Shown: positions 37,185 through 46,585, counted from the stretch's first letter. The stretch: DNA of 64,000 nt from Citrobacter werkmanii NBRC 105721 (GCA_000759755.1 BBMW01000005.1:248001-312000); one strand, 5' to 3'. The notes: generated by a model from the sequence alone, not told the origin. Translations and numbers: made by a program.

Positions 37185-37619
37185 GTGAAAAGCACCAGTG
37201 ATCTGTTTAACGAAATCATCCCACTGGGTCGTTTGATCTATATGGTTAATCAGAAAAAAGATCGTTTGCTAAACGACTATCTGTCACCGCTGGATATCAC
37301 AGCATCACAGTTCAAAGTGCTCTGCTCCATCCGTTGTGCGGTGTGTATTACCCCTGTCGAATTGAAAAAAGTGCTGTCTGTCGATCTTGGCGCCCTGACG
37401 CGGATGCTGGACAGGCTGGCCTGTAAAGGCTGGATAGAAAGGCTTCCGAATCCACATGATAAGCGTGGCGTGCTGGTGAAACTCACCGAGCATGGCGCAG
37501 CAATTTGCGAGCAGTGTCACCAATTAGTCGGGCAAGACCTGCACCAGGAACTAACAAAAAACTTAACGGCGGATGAAGTAGCCACGCTTGAGCATTTGCT
37601 TAAGAGAATCCTGCCGTAA
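37185..37619 (+). CDS. marR: Multiple antibiotic resistance repressor MarR
   Basis: A 144-residue winged-helix repressor that binds marO and is released by phenolics and by copper-induced cysteine oxidation. It starts with GTG as in E. coli. The DNA-binding domain ([24 protein letters not shown]) and the wing with [13 protein letters not shown] are conserved, and the redox-active cysteine region [13 protein letters not shown] is retained. First gene of marRAB. No disabling change is visible, so regulation should be wild-type. Confidence 0.96.
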   Translation: MKSTSDLFNEIIPLGRLIYMVNQKKDRLLNDYLSPLDITASQFKVLCSIRCAVCITPVELKKVLSVDLGALTRMLDRLACKGWIERLPNPHDKRGVLVKLTEHGAAICEQCHQLVGQDLHQELTKNLTADEVATLEHLLKRILP

Positions 37620-37638
37620 ACAGAAAAGAGGTATGACG

Positions 37639-38022
37639 ATGTCCAGACGCAATACTGACACAATCACTATTCATAGCATTTTGGACTGGATCGAAAATAA
37701 CCTTGAATCACCGCTCTCGCTGGAAAAAGTGTCTGAGCGTTCAGGTTACTCCAAATGGCACCTGCAACGGATGTTTAAAAAAGAAACCGGTCATTCACTG
37801 GGTCAATACATCCGCAGCCGTAAAATGACTGAAATAGCGCAAAAATTAAAAGAAAGTAACGAGCCGATTCTATATCTGGCGGAGCGTTACGGCTTTGAAT
37901 CTCAGCAAACGCTGACCAGAACGTTCAAAAACTATTTTGATGTTCCGCCGCATAAATACCGTATGACCAATATGCACGGCGAATCACGCTATTTGCTTCC
38001 GCTCAATCAGTGTAATTGCTAA
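37639..38022 (+). CDS. marA: AraC-family activator MarA
   Basis: A 127-residue activator of the mar regulon (acrAB, micF, tolC and others). Two helix-turn-helix motifs are present: [20 protein letters not shown] and [20 protein letters not shown]. It is almost identical to E. coli MarA except in the last dozen residues ([10 protein letters not shown]). The second ATG (37639) is preferred since AGAGG lies at the right distance; the first at 37633 adds two residues. It lies 19 bp after marR. Confidence 0.96.
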   Translation: MSRRNTDTITIHSILDWIENNLESPLSLEKVSERSGYSKWHLQRMFKKETGHSLGQYIRSRKMTEIAQKLKESNEPILYLAERYGFESQQTLTRTFKNYFDVPPHKYRMTNMHGESRYLLPLNQCNC

Positions 38023-38052
38023 TCGCCAGTTAACGACGTAACCGAGGAAATG

Positions 38053-38271
38053 ATGAAAATTCTGTCTTATGCGATGCTGGCCCTGCTGTTGGTTGTTTCG
38101 GGCCAGAGCATGGCGGAACAGACTGCGCAACCCGCCACCCAGAACAGTCGTGACGCAATGATTATGCCCCCTGCGCACGATCAGTCCCCGTTCGATTTTA
38201 ATCATATGGGTGCCGGCAGCGATAAGTCCGACGAATTGGGGGTGCCTTATTACAATACGCGCAACCTGTAA
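38053..38271 (+). CDS. marB: Periplasmic protein MarB
   Basis: A 72-residue exported protein with a signal peptide (ILSYAMLALLLVVSGQSMA) and the conserved tail FDFNHMGAGSDKSDELGVPYYN. In E. coli MarB lowers marRAB transcription by an unknown indirect route from the periplasm. The second ATG (38053) gives the E. coli length and better ribosome-site spacing. The middle of the protein is poorly conserved. It closes the operon before a terminator. Confidence 0.9.
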   Translation: MKILSYAMLALLLVVSGQSMAEQTAQPATQNSRDAMIMPPAHDQSPFDFNHMGAGSDKSDELGVPYYNTRNL

Positions 38272-38280
38272 TTCGTTTTT

Positions 38281-38304
38281 GCCCCGCCACCGCGGGGCTT
38301 TTTA
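38281..38304 (+). terminator. marRAB terminator
   Basis: GCCCCGC-cacc-GCGGGGC followed by five T residues, 9 bp after marB; it probably also serves convergent eamA. Confidence 0.87.
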
Positions 38305-39204
38305 TTACCCTCTCACCTGCGCTATCTTGCGCAAACGAAAGCCAAACACATTAATATACAGCCCAGCCATAATCAGCAGCGCACCCAGCAGTTGCAAACC
38401 CGTCAGCGTTTCATCCAGCAACACAGCTGCACTTGCCAGACCGACAACGGGCACTAACAGCGACAGCGGCGCTACCCGCCAGGTTTCATAACGCCCAAGT
38501 AATGAACCCCAGATTCCGTAACCCACAATGGTCGCCACAAACGCCAGATAAACCAGTGACAAAATGGTGATCATATCTATCGCCACCAGGCTCTGCACAA
38601 TTTGTGTCGGACCATCTAGCAGTGCGGATGCCAAAAAGAACGGGATAATGGGAATTAAAGCGCTCCACACGACCAGGGACATCACAGCCGGACGCGACGT
38701 GTGCTGCATTATTTTTTTGTTAAAGATATTGCCGCAGGCCCAGCTTAGCGCCGCCGCCAGCGTCAGCATAAAACCGAGCATGCCGACATGCTGCCCGTTC
38801 AGACTAGCTTCAATCAATACCAGTACGCCAAAGACGGCCAGCGCAATCCCTACCAGCTGTTTCCCCTGCAAACGCTCGCCAAAAGCGAATGCCCCCAGAA
38901 TGATGGTGAAAAACGCCTGAGCTTGTAATACCAGCGAAGCTAACCCGGCAGGCATACCGAATTTGATGGCGCTAAAGAGAAACGCGAACTGCCCAAAACT
39001 GATGGTCAGGCCATAACCGAGTAACAGCGAAAGCGGGATTTTCGGGCGGGCAATAAAGAATATCGCCGGAAATGCCACCAGTAAAAATCGCAATCCTGCC
39101 AGCATCAATGGCGGCATATTGTGCAGGCCAACTTTAATGACGACAAAGTTCAGGCCCCAAACGACAACGACCAGCAACGCTAACAACCCGTCTTTACGTG
39201 ACAT
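38305..39204 (-). CDS. eamA: O-acetylserine/cysteine exporter EamA
   Basis: A 299-residue drug/metabolite transporter with ten helices in two EamA domains, exporting O-acetylserine, cysteine and related metabolites in E. coli (YdeD). The N-terminus KDGLLALLVVVVWGLNFVVIK and the second repeat beginning AAALSWACGNIFNKK are typical. The ATG at 39204 aligns with the E. coli start; the frame extends to 39315 without homology. Convergent with marRAB. Confidence 0.93.
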   Translation of the reverse strand: MSRKDGLLALLVVVVWGLNFVVIKVGLHNMPPLMLAGLRFLLVAFPAIFFIARPKIPLSLLLGYGLTISFGQFAFLFSAIKFGMPAGLASLVLQAQAFFTIILGAFAFGERLQGKQLVGIALAVFGVLVLIEASLNGQHVGMLGFMLTLAAALSWACGNIFNKKIMQHTSRPAVMSLVVWSALIPIIPFFLASALLDGPTQIVQSLVAIDMITILSLVYLAFVATIVGYGIWGSLLGRYETWRVAPLSLLVPVVGLASAAVLLDETLTGLQLLGALLIMAGLYINVFGFRLRKIAQVRG

Positions 39205-39402
39205 ACCACCGCCCTTGCAAATATTAAATTTTTGTAAACAAGTTAAGGTAACGGAAATCATTGTACCGGAACAGATCATTAATTCAGGTAGGCTATTGAG
39301 GGCATTTTCCGACAACTTATTGAGTGTACATCACACTTTTACCATGCTATTTGTTTCTGATATCTAAAAAAAACATAACAACATGCATTGTCGGGCAGGA
39401 AA

Positions 39403-40590
39403 ATGAATATCTCTCTGAGACGGTCCACTCTCGCGTTACTTGCATCATCCTTGTTATTAACCATTGGGCGCGGCGCTACGCTGCCATTCATGACGATTTA
39501 CCTCAGTCGGCAGTATAACCTGAGCGTCGATCTGATCGGTTATGCGATGACGGTCGCCCTGACTATTGGCGTCGTTTTCAGCCTCGGCTTTGGTATTCTG
39601 GCCGACAAGTTCGATAAAAAACGCTACATGCTGCTGGCTATCTGCGGCTTTGCCTCTGGTTTTATTGCGATCCCACTGGTGCATAACGTCGTGGTGGTGG
39701 TGCTGCTCTTCGCCCTGATCAACTGCGCCTACTCCGTCTTCGCAACGGTGCTGAAGGCCTGGTTTGCCGATAATCTCTCTGCCACCAACAAAACGAAAAT
39801 TTTCTCGCTTAACTATACCGTGCTGAACATCGGCTGGACCGTTGGCCCCCCGCTGGGCACCCTGCTGGTGATGCAAAGTATTAACTTACCGTTCTGGCTG
39901 GCGGCCGCCTGCTCGGCTTTACCACTGGTGTTTATCCAGACGTGGGTAAAACGTTCAACGGTAGTATCAGAAGGTTCAAACGCCGCGGTTTGGTCACCCT
40001 CGGTGCTCCTGCGCGACAGAGCACTATGTTGGTTTACGTTGTCGGCATTTCTGGCGTCATTTGTTGGAGGCGCATTTGCCTCCTGTATTTCACAATACGT
40101 GATGGTGGTGGCCAACGGTGATTTTGCCGAAAAAGTGGTAGCGGTCGTTCTGCCCGTCAATGCCGCAATTGTGGTATCGCTGCAATATGCCCTTGGACGC
40201 AGGATCACTGCCGCTAACATTCGACCGCTGATGACAGTAGGCACAATCTTCTTTGTGCTCGGTCTGGTTGGCTTCATGTTTTCCGGCAATAGCTTATGGT
40301 TCTGGGGTATTTCTGCGGCCCTTTTCACGATCGGCGAAGTTATTTACGCCCCGGGTGAATACATGCTGATCGATAACATCGCCCCGGCCGGCATGAAAGC
40401 CAGCTATTTTTCCGCCCAGTCGCTGGGCTGGCTTGGCGCCGCGGTAAACCCATTGGTCAGCGGCGTCATTTTGACCACATTACCGCCATGGTCGCTGTTT
40501 GTGGCGTTGATAGTGGCGATTGTCCTTGCCTGGGCGTTAATGATAAAGGGTATGCGCGCCAAACCCTGGGATCAGACGGCGGTCTGCTGA
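39403..40590 (+). CDS. ydeE: MFS exporter YdeE
   Basis: A 395-residue, 12-helix MFS protein matching E. coli YdeE, which exports dipeptides and arabinose when overexpressed. LADKFDKKRYMLLA is the conserved loop between helices 2 and 3. The ATG at 39403 follows CAGGA; the five-codon longer frame is unlikely. In E. coli the next gene is mgtS; here a 6-kb urea transporter operon lies between. Confidence 0.93.
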   Translation: MNISLRRSTLALLASSLLLTIGRGATLPFMTIYLSRQYNLSVDLIGYAMTVALTIGVVFSLGFGILADKFDKKRYMLLAICGFASGFIAIPLVHNVVVVVLLFALINCAYSVFATVLKAWFADNLSATNKTKIFSLNYTVLNIGWTVGPPLGTLLVMQSINLPFWLAAACSALPLVFIQTWVKRSTVVSEGSNAAVWSPSVLLRDRALCWFTLSAFLASFVGGAFASCISQYVMVVANGDFAEKVVAVVLPVNAAIVVSLQYALGRRITAANIRPLMTVGTIFFVLGLVGFMFSGNSLWFWGISAALFTIGEVIYAPGEYMLIDNIAPAGMKASYFSAQSLGWLGAAVNPLVSGVILTTLPPWSLFVALIVAIVLAWALMIKGMRAKPWDQTAVC

Positions 40591-40597
40591 TTGTTAT

Positions 40598-40626
40598 CGC
40601 GACAGATCCATAGTGGTTCTGTCGCG
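40598..40626. terminator. Hairpin between ydeE and urtE
   Basis: CGCGACAGA / TCTGTCGCG forms a perfect 9-bp stem with an 11-nt loop in the 40-bp gap between convergent genes. No T-run, but the position suggests a shared 3' end signal. Confidence 0.55.
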
Positions 40627-40630
40627 TATC

Positions 40631-41329
40631 TCAAATGGCCACCAGCCCTCGTACTCCCTCGGATTCCATATTCTCGCCGGAACCGCTTTGAATAATACTT
40701 CCGCGCGACATAAGCAGATATTTGTCAGCCAGCTGCTGCGCAAAATCATAGAACTGTTCCACCAGCAAAATGGCCATATCACCCCGATGCGCCAGGTGAG
40801 AAATAACCTGACCAATCTCTTTAATTACTGACGGCTGGATCCCCTCGGTCGGCTCATCAAGGATCAACAACTGCGGGCGACTGGCCAGCGCCCGTCCAAT
40901 AGCCAGTTGCTGCTGCTGTCCACCGGACAAATCTCCGCCCCGTCGATACTTCATCTCCTGTAGCACTGGAAATAGCGCGTAAATATCATCCGGCACGCGC
41001 CGGGCGTCCTGTGCTGAAAAGCGGGAAAGGCCCAGCAGCAAGTTCTCTTCCACTGTCAGACGCGGAAAAATATCGCGTCCCTGCGGCACGTACGCTACAC
41101 CGGCTCTGACCCGTTGATGTGGTTTCCAGTACGTGACATTTTTCTCCTGCCAGAGCACGCTTCCACTGCGGGCAGGAATAAGTCCCATCAGGCATTTTAA
41201 GAGCGTTGTTTTTCCCACGCCGTTACGCCCCAGCAAACACGTCACCTCGCCGATACGCGCCTCAAAGCTCACGCCGCGCAGAATATGGCTGCCGCCATAG
41301 TATTGATTCAGTTCATTTACCTGCAGCAT
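40631..41329 (-). CDS. urtE: Urea ABC transporter ATP-binding protein UrtE
   Basis: A 232-residue ATPase of the LivF type. Walker A GRNGVGKTTLLKCL, signature LSGGQQQQLAIG and Walker B LLILDEPTEGIQPSV are intact; the GIQPS sequence after Walker B is characteristic of UrtE. With UrtD it powers the high-affinity urea importer. Last gene of the operon, 9 bp after urtD. Liv-type amino acid ATPases are similar; the urt assignment rests on this motif and on UrtA and UrtB features. Confidence 0.9.
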   Translation of the reverse strand: MLQVNELNQYYGGSHILRGVSFEARIGEVTCLLGRNGVGKTTLLKCLMGLIPARSGSVLWQEKNVTYWKPHQRVRAGVAYVPQGRDIFPRLTVEENLLLGLSRFSAQDARRVPDDIYALFPVLQEMKYRRGGDLSGGQQQQLAIGRALASRPQLLILDEPTEGIQPSVIKEIGQVISHLAHRGDMAILLVEQFYDFAQQLADKYLLMSRGSIIQSGSGENMESEGVRGLVAI

Positions 41330-41338
41330 CAGCCCTCC

Positions 41339-42136
41339 TTACCGTCCAAGATAAACTTCAATAACCTGCTCATTGGCCTGCACATCGCGCAGGCTGCCTT
41401 CAGCCAGCACTCGCCCTTGATGCAATACCGTAACGTGGTCAGCAATTGTCTCGACAAACCCCATATCATGCTCAACCACCATCAGCGAGTGCTTCCCGGC
41501 AAGCTGGCGAAACAGTTCCGCGGTGTATTCCGTCTCCGCATCCGTCATCCCCGCTGCCGGCTCATCCAGCAGCAGCAAATGCGGCTCCTGGACCAGCAAC
41601 ATGCCGATCTCAAGAAACTGCTTTTGCCCGTGCGAAAGCAGCCCGGTACGGCGTTCTCGATCGTTTCCCAAGCGCAACAACACCAGCATTTCATCGATGC
41701 GGTCCCGCTGTTCACCCGAAAGGCGCGCCCGTAAAGACCCCCAAACGGATTTATCGTTTTTCAGTGCCAGCTCCAGATTCTCCACCACTGTTAATGCTTC
41801 AAATACCGTGGGCTTCTGAAATTTTCGTCCAATCCCCTGACGCGCAATGGCGATAGAATCAAACTCCATTAAATCAATCGACTGATCGTAAATCGCGCGG
41901 CCGCTTTGCGGTCTGGTTTTGCCGGTAATGACATCCATCAACGTCGTTTTTCCGGCACCATTAGGACCAATAATGCAGCGCAGTTCCCCTACGCCAATAT
42001 CAAGTGTGAGATCCGTTAGCGCCTGAAACCCATCGAAGTTCACGTTGATTTTTTCCAGCTGCAATACCGGGTCGGTTTGATTGCGAAATCTGTCCCCTGG
42101 CAACTGGCGGGTAAAAAGACCTTCATCTGGCTGCAT
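41339..42136 (-). CDS. urtD: Urea ABC transporter ATP-binding protein UrtD
   Basis: A 265-residue ATPase of the LivG type with an N-terminal extension. Walker A GPNGAGKTTLMDVITGKTRP, the switch to SHGQKQFLEIGMLL in place of a standard LSGGQ signature, and Walker B LLLLDEPAAGMTDAE are visible; GKTRP and SHGQKQ are hallmarks of UrtD. The start shares a base with the urtC stop (TAATG), so translation is coupled. Confidence 0.9.
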   Translation of the reverse strand: MQPDEGLFTRQLPGDRFRNQTDPVLQLEKINVNFDGFQALTDLTLDIGVGELRCIIGPNGAGKTTLMDVITGKTRPQSGRAIYDQSIDLMEFDSIAIARQGIGRKFQKPTVFEALTVVENLELALKNDKSVWGSLRARLSGEQRDRIDEMLVLLRLGNDRERRTGLLSHGQKQFLEIGMLLVQEPHLLLLDEPAAGMTDAETEYTAELFRQLAGKHSLMVVEHDMGFVETIADHVTVLHQGRVLAEGSLRDVQANEQVIEVYLGR

Positions 42137-43209
42137 TATTTGTCTCCTTTGCGAAACAGACCAATCACGCCACGGGGTAAAAACAGCGTAACGCCAATAA
42201 AAATCAGGCCAAGAAACAGTTGCCAGTATTCAGGCATGATTACCGTAAACAGACTTTTAGCGCCGTTCACCAACACAGCGCCAAAAACCGGGCCAATCAG
42301 GGTTCCGCGACCACCGAGGGCGACCCAAATCGCCGCTTCAATCGAGTTGGTCGGCGACATTTCACTGGGGTTAATAATGCCCACCTGCGGAACATACAGC
42401 GCACCTGCCAGCCCGCACAGCACAGCGGAAAGCGTCCATACCAGCAGCTTGAAGCCTTTCGGATCATAGCCACAGAACATCAGCCGATTTTCGGCATCGC
42501 GCACGGCGGTCAGGATACGACCAAACTTACTGCGCGCCAGCGCCAGTCCCAGCCATAACGCCAGCACTAAAAGCATCACCGTCGCCAGAAATAGCGCGAT
42601 ACGGGTTGAGGTCGCGGTCACGGGGAATCCCAGAATAGTGGTAAATCCGGTGAAACCGTTATTTCCACCAAACCCGGTTTCGTTACGGAAAAACAGCAAC
42701 ATGCCAGCGAAAGTCAGGGCCTGAGTCATGATGGAGAAATAGACGCCCTTGATTTTTGAGCGAAAGGCAAACCAGCCAAACACCAGCGCCAGCAGGCCGG
42801 GCACCAGCACAACCAGCAGCATGGCCCAGATAAAATGTTGCGTTCCCCACCAGAACCAGGGCAGTTCGGTCCACGACAGAAACGACATAAAAGCCGGTAG
42901 TCCTTCGCCGGAGGCCTGACGCATCAGGTACATCCCCATCGCATATCCCCCCAGCGCAAAGAAAATGCCATGACCCAGTGAGAGCATTCCGGCATAGCCC
43001 CACACCAGATCCAGTGCGACCGCCACAATGGCATAGCACAGGATTTTCCCAGCCAGCGTTAGTGTCCAGACGGAGATTGCCAGCGGATGATCTACCGGGA
43101 GCAGCGCCAGAAATGGCAGAATAATGAGCACCAGCAGCAAAAACAGCCCCAGGATGCGCGTCACGCGCGGCGCTTTTCGTGCCAGCGTTAATGTCATTGG
43201 CATAGTCAT
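42136..43209 (-). CDS. urtC: Urea ABC transporter permease UrtC
   Basis: A 357-residue inner-membrane permease of the LivM family with about nine or ten helices. DLVWGYAGMLSLGHGIFFALGGYAMGMYL and VFGWFAFRSKIKGVYFSIMTQALT are the conserved permease regions, of which only short cores are needed for recognition. Its start overlaps the urtB stop (TAATG) and its stop overlaps urtD. It forms the urea channel with UrtB. Confidence 0.9.
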   Translation of the reverse strand: MTMPMTLTLARKAPRVTRILGLFLLLVLIILPFLALLPVDHPLAISVWTLTLAGKILCYAIVAVALDLVWGYAGMLSLGHGIFFALGGYAMGMYLMRQASGEGLPAFMSFLSWTELPWFWWGTQHFIWAMLLVVLVPGLLALVFGWFAFRSKIKGVYFSIMTQALTFAGMLLFFRNETGFGGNNGFTGFTTILGFPVTATSTRIALFLATVMLLVLALWLGLALARSKFGRILTAVRDAENRLMFCGYDPKGFKLLVWTLSAVLCGLAGALYVPQVGIINPSEMSPTNSIEAAIWVALGGRGTLIGPVFGAVLVNGAKSLFTVIMPEYWQLFLGLIFIGVTLFLPRGVIGLFRKGDK

Positions 43210-44783
43210 TAGTCAATAACCCTCCCTTTCAATGCGAAAAGTCCCTGAGGTCGTTTCTGGATAAACAGAATGATCAGCACCAGGATCATAATTTTGCCGA
43301 GCACAGCCCCCACCTGAGGCTCAAGAATTTTATTGAAGATCCCGAGACCAAACGCCGCCACCACACTCCCGGCGAGTTGTCCAACGCCGCCAAGCACCAC
43401 CACCAGAAACGAATCAATAATGTAACTTTGCCCCAGTTCTGGCCCCACGTTACCCAACTGCGACAGCGCCACGCCACCCAGCCCGGCAATCCCTGAACCC
43501 AGCCCAAAGGCCAGCATATCGACTCGCCCGGTGGGCACGCCGCAGCAGGCCGCCATATTGCGGTTTTGCGTCACCGCGCGCACGCGCAGCCCAAGACGGG
43601 TCTTATTCAGCAATAACCAGGTGAAGAACAGCACCAGCATGGCAAAGCCAAGCACCACAATTCGGTTCCACGGCAAAATCAGATTGGCATAGACCTGAAT
43701 CCCCCCGGAAAGCCATGTCGGATTGGCGACCTCGAGATTTTGTGCACCAAAGGTCATTCGCACCAACTGGATCAGCATCAGGCTGATCCCCCATGTAGCC
43801 AGTAGTGTTTCAAGCGGACGGCCATATAAATGGCGGATCACACCGCGCTCCAGCAGCATTCCTACTGCCGCGGTAAGTAAAAAGGCGACCGGAAGCGCAA
43901 TGACCGGGTACCAGGCTAACCATTGCGGAAGAAACTGCCCCATCAGCTGTTGCACCATCCAGGTACAGTAAGCGCCGAGCATCAACATCTCGCCATGCGC
44001 CATATTGATGACACCCAGCAGCCCGTAAGTAATCGCCAGCCCTAACGCCGCCAACAGCAAAATAGAGCCCAGAGACAACCCCATAAAGGCTTGACCAAGA
44101 AGATCGCCAATCTTCATGCGATGCGCGATAGAATTTAGACTTTCGTTGGCGGCAGCGCGAACGCGGGCATCAGGCTCATGTTCTGCACGGGTGAAGGGTT
44201 GTAATTTCGCCTGGGTTTCAGGGTCATTTGACGCCCCCAACTGTTCAATTGCCTGCCGCCTGACCTCGGGCGAGGTACTGGTCAGTCGCAGGTTAGCCAG
44301 AGCAATAACCAGGGCGGATTTCACATTAGCATCCGGTTCCTGCGCCAGTCGTTGCTGCAAAAATGACAGCATGCCAGGCTGAGCCTCACGCTGTAATATC
44401 CTGGCTGCGGCGCTCCTTTCAGTGACACTGTCACTTAAAAGTTGATGAACGGCCAACGTTCCGGCAACCAGATTGCGCAGCCGGTTAGTCAGCCGGACTT
44501 TTTTTAGCTCACCGTCAGGACCTGTTGCCCTCCCCAACGGTTGTGCTTGCGCCCCATCCATGACAAACGCATTTTTCGCGCTATCGGTCAGCAGATTTTC
44601 ATCTCGCAGCGCCTTAAGCACGGGTAAACGCTTAAGGTCAGGATTTGTCGCCCACTGTTCAAGTAAGACAGCCTGCTGCGTCCGGTTGGCAGCGGTAAAA
44701 GTATCGGCATCTGATGCCTGCGCTATCCACGGCAAAAACCACGTCAGCAACATCACACCACGAATAAAGCGCATGGCTTTCAT
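43209..44783 (-). CDS. urtB: Urea ABC transporter permease UrtB
   Basis: A 524-residue LivH-family permease with the extra N-terminal periplasmic region of about 220 residues that sets UrtB apart from amino acid permeases. A signal sequence (RFIRGVMLLTWFLPWIAQA) is followed by HEAT-like helical sequence, then the membrane domain (ITYGLLGVINMAHGEMLMLG). The ATG at 44783 has GGGAG 7 nt upstream; the longer frame to 44822 would cross the hairpin after urtA. It lies 43 bp after urtA. Confidence 0.9.
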   Translation of the reverse strand: MKAMRFIRGVMLLTWFLPWIAQASDADTFTAANRTQQAVLLEQWATNPDLKRLPVLKALRDENLLTDSAKNAFVMDGAQAQPLGRATGPDGELKKVRLTNRLRNLVAGTLAVHQLLSDSVTERSAAARILQREAQPGMLSFLQQRLAQEPDANVKSALVIALANLRLTSTSPEVRRQAIEQLGASNDPETQAKLQPFTRAEHEPDARVRAAANESLNSIAHRMKIGDLLGQAFMGLSLGSILLLAALGLAITYGLLGVINMAHGEMLMLGAYCTWMVQQLMGQFLPQWLAWYPVIALPVAFLLTAAVGMLLERGVIRHLYGRPLETLLATWGISLMLIQLVRMTFGAQNLEVANPTWLSGGIQVYANLILPWNRIVVLGFAMLVLFFTWLLLNKTRLGLRVRAVTQNRNMAACCGVPTGRVDMLAFGLGSGIAGLGGVALSQLGNVGPELGQSYIIDSFLVVVLGGVGQLAGSVVAAFGLGIFNKILEPQVGAVLGKIMILVLIILFIQKRPQGLFALKGRVID

Positions 44784-44802
44784 GAGCATTCTCCCAAGCG
44801 TT

Positions 44803-44820
44803 GCCCTCCCGCAGGAGGGC
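44803..44820 (-). other. Hairpin between urtA and urtB
   Basis: GCCCTCC-cgca-GGAGGGC makes a perfect 7-bp stem 6 bp after the urtA stop. With no T-run it probably protects the urtA message or limits read-through, as the similar hairpin after ddpA. Confidence 0.55.
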
Positions 44821-44826
44821 ATAAGA

Positions 44827-46098
44827 TCAGTTGCTGGCGGTTTTCACGGGTTGTTCAGATTTTTTATCATTGCCGGCGATATACGGGCTCCACGGCTGGG
44901 CACGGACCGGCTCATCGGTTTGCCACACCACGTTAAACTGACCGTTGCCTTCAATCTCGCCAATCATGACGGGTTTATGCAGGTGATGGTTGGTGGCATC
45001 CATCGTGAGGGTAAAGCCAGATGGCGCGGCGAATGATTGCCCTGCCATTGCAGCACGGACTTTATCCACATCGGTAGTTCCGGCTTTTTCTACTGCCTGT
45101 GCCCACATATGTAGACCAACCCAGGTGGCTTCCATTGGGTCGTTTGTCACAACCGAATCCGCATTCGGTAATTTGTGCGCTTTGGCATACGCCCGGTAAT
45201 CCGCGACAAACTTCTTGTTAGCCGCATTATCGACAGACTCAAAGTAGTTCCAGGCGGCAAGGTTGCCTACCAACGGTTTCGTATCAATACCGCGTAATTC
45301 TTCCTCACCTACGGAGAAGGCCACTACCGGAACATCGGTGGCTTTCAGACCCTGGTTCGCTAACTCTTTATAGAATGGAACGTTAGAATCACCGTTGATG
45401 GTTGAGACCACCGCCGTTCTTCCCCCTGCGGCGAATTTTTTGATACTGGCGACAACGGTCTGATAATCACTGTGTCCGAACGGGGTGTACACCTCTTCGA
45501 TGTCTTTATCGGCAACGCCTTTCGAATGCAAAAAGGCACGGAGAATTTTGTTAGTCGTGCGCGGATAAACATAATCAGTCCCCAGCAGGAAGAAGCGTTT
45601 CGCACCACCGCCATCCTCACTCATCAGATACTCAACCGCCGGAATCGCCTGCTGATTAGGCGCCGCGCCGGTATAGAAGACGTTAGGCGACATTTCCTCG
45701 CCTTCATACTGCACCGGATAAAACAGCAAACCATTTAACTCCTCGAATACCGGTAACACCGATTTACGCGAAACCGATGTCCAGCACCCGAACACCGCCG
45801 CCACTTTGTCCTGACTCAGCAACTGTCGGGCTTTTTCAGCAAATAAGGGCCAGTTCGAGGCCGGATCAACCACAACCGGCTCCAGCTTTTTGCCCAACAC
45901 GCCGCCCTGCGCATTGATTTCGTCAATAGTCATCAACGCCACATCTTTCAACGGCGTTTCGGAAATCGCCATCGTTCCGGATAACGAATGCATGATGCCC
46001 ACTTTAATAGTGTCAGCCGCCTGGACGCTAAAACTCATGCCCATTGCCATAACGGAGGCCGATAACGCAAAAGCTTTTAAAAATGTACGACGCTGCAT
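44827..46098 (-). CDS. urtA: Urea-binding periplasmic protein UrtA
   Basis: A 423-residue periplasmic binding protein of the Peripla_BP_5 family. The N-terminus QRRTFLKAFALSASVMAMGM has a twin-arginine-like motif (RRTFLK) and a cleavage site after VQA. The mature protein begins DTIKVGIMHSLSGTMAISE, typical of UrtA, and contains FGCWTSVSRKSVLPVFE and FYPVQYEGEE, which distinguish urea and short-amide binders from Leu/Ile/Val binders. First gene of the operon, preceded by a sigma-54 promoter. No urease genes are in this window. Confidence 0.92.
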   Translation of the reverse strand: MQRRTFLKAFALSASVMAMGMSFSVQAADTIKVGIMHSLSGTMAISETPLKDVALMTIDEINAQGGVLGKKLEPVVVDPASNWPLFAEKARQLLSQDKVAAVFGCWTSVSRKSVLPVFEELNGLLFYPVQYEGEEMSPNVFYTGAAPNQQAIPAVEYLMSEDGGGAKRFFLLGTDYVYPRTTNKILRAFLHSKGVADKDIEEVYTPFGHSDYQTVVASIKKFAAGGRTAVVSTINGDSNVPFYKELANQGLKATDVPVVAFSVGEEELRGIDTKPLVGNLAAWNYFESVDNAANKKFVADYRAYAKAHKLPNADSVVTNDPMEATWVGLHMWAQAVEKAGTTDVDKVRAAMAGQSFAAPSGFTLTMDATNHHLHKPVMIGEIEGNGQFNVVWQTDEPVRAQPWSPYIAGNDKKSEQPVKTASN

Positions 46099-46187
46099 AG
46101 TTTCACTCCTGAAATTAGATTCGCTGAATGCTCCGGTGCAGCCGGGCAGACAAAACAGTGCAAATTAAGGGGATTCAGAAGTGATAA

Positions 46188-46203
46188 GGCAAAAACGATG
46201 CCA
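46188..46203 (-). promoter_or_regulatory. Sigma-54 promoter of urtABCDE
   Basis: The reverse strand reads TGGCATCGTTTTTGCC, fitting TGGCAYR-N4-TTGC with GG and GC separated by 10 nt. The start would be near 46177, about 80 nt before the urtA ATG. Nitrogen control of urea uptake makes this biologically sensible. Confidence 0.8.
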
Positions 46204-46320
46204 GATATTAAAACATCATATAGAATCAAGGCATTAGAATCGTATAACTCAGTAACTGGATGAAAACATTTCATCAAGAAGGGGGATCGCCAGGAAAATT
46301 GAACCACCATGAGACAGCGT

Positions 46321-46337
46321 TGCATTATAAACGTGCA
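46321..46337 (-). promoter_or_regulatory. NtrC-like enhancer upstream of urtA
   Basis: TGCA-N9-TGCA (TGCATTATAAACGTGCA, extended to GTTGCA/TGCAAC) has the 17-bp geometry of NtrC sites and lies about 150 nt upstream of the predicted sigma-54 start. The remainder of the 487-bp gap 46099..46585 is AT-rich and also carries the mgtS promoter; no gene was found in it. Confidence 0.5.
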
Positions 46338-46585
46338 ACAATTTGCGTCGGGTTCGCATAGCAATGACTGTGGAACTCAGCATAAAATCGTGGTTAATTT
46401 GCGCAAGGATAAGCGCGCCTTGTCACTATTATTTATTTCCCCCGACGAAATCGCGTCAATTTTTTACATTTCAGACGAAATAATCACACAGTTCAGCCTT
46501 TGTTTAAGTTGCAATTGCTACTATAGTCATAAGCGAGGTGAACTTAAGGTAAGAGAGGAAACTCACAGATAAAGGAGCATTTACT

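Noticed and set aside
46309-46572. 87-codon forward open frame between urtA and mgtS
   Set aside because: Unlike any family I know, overlaps the NtrC-like site and the mgtS promoter; AT-rich non-coding character.
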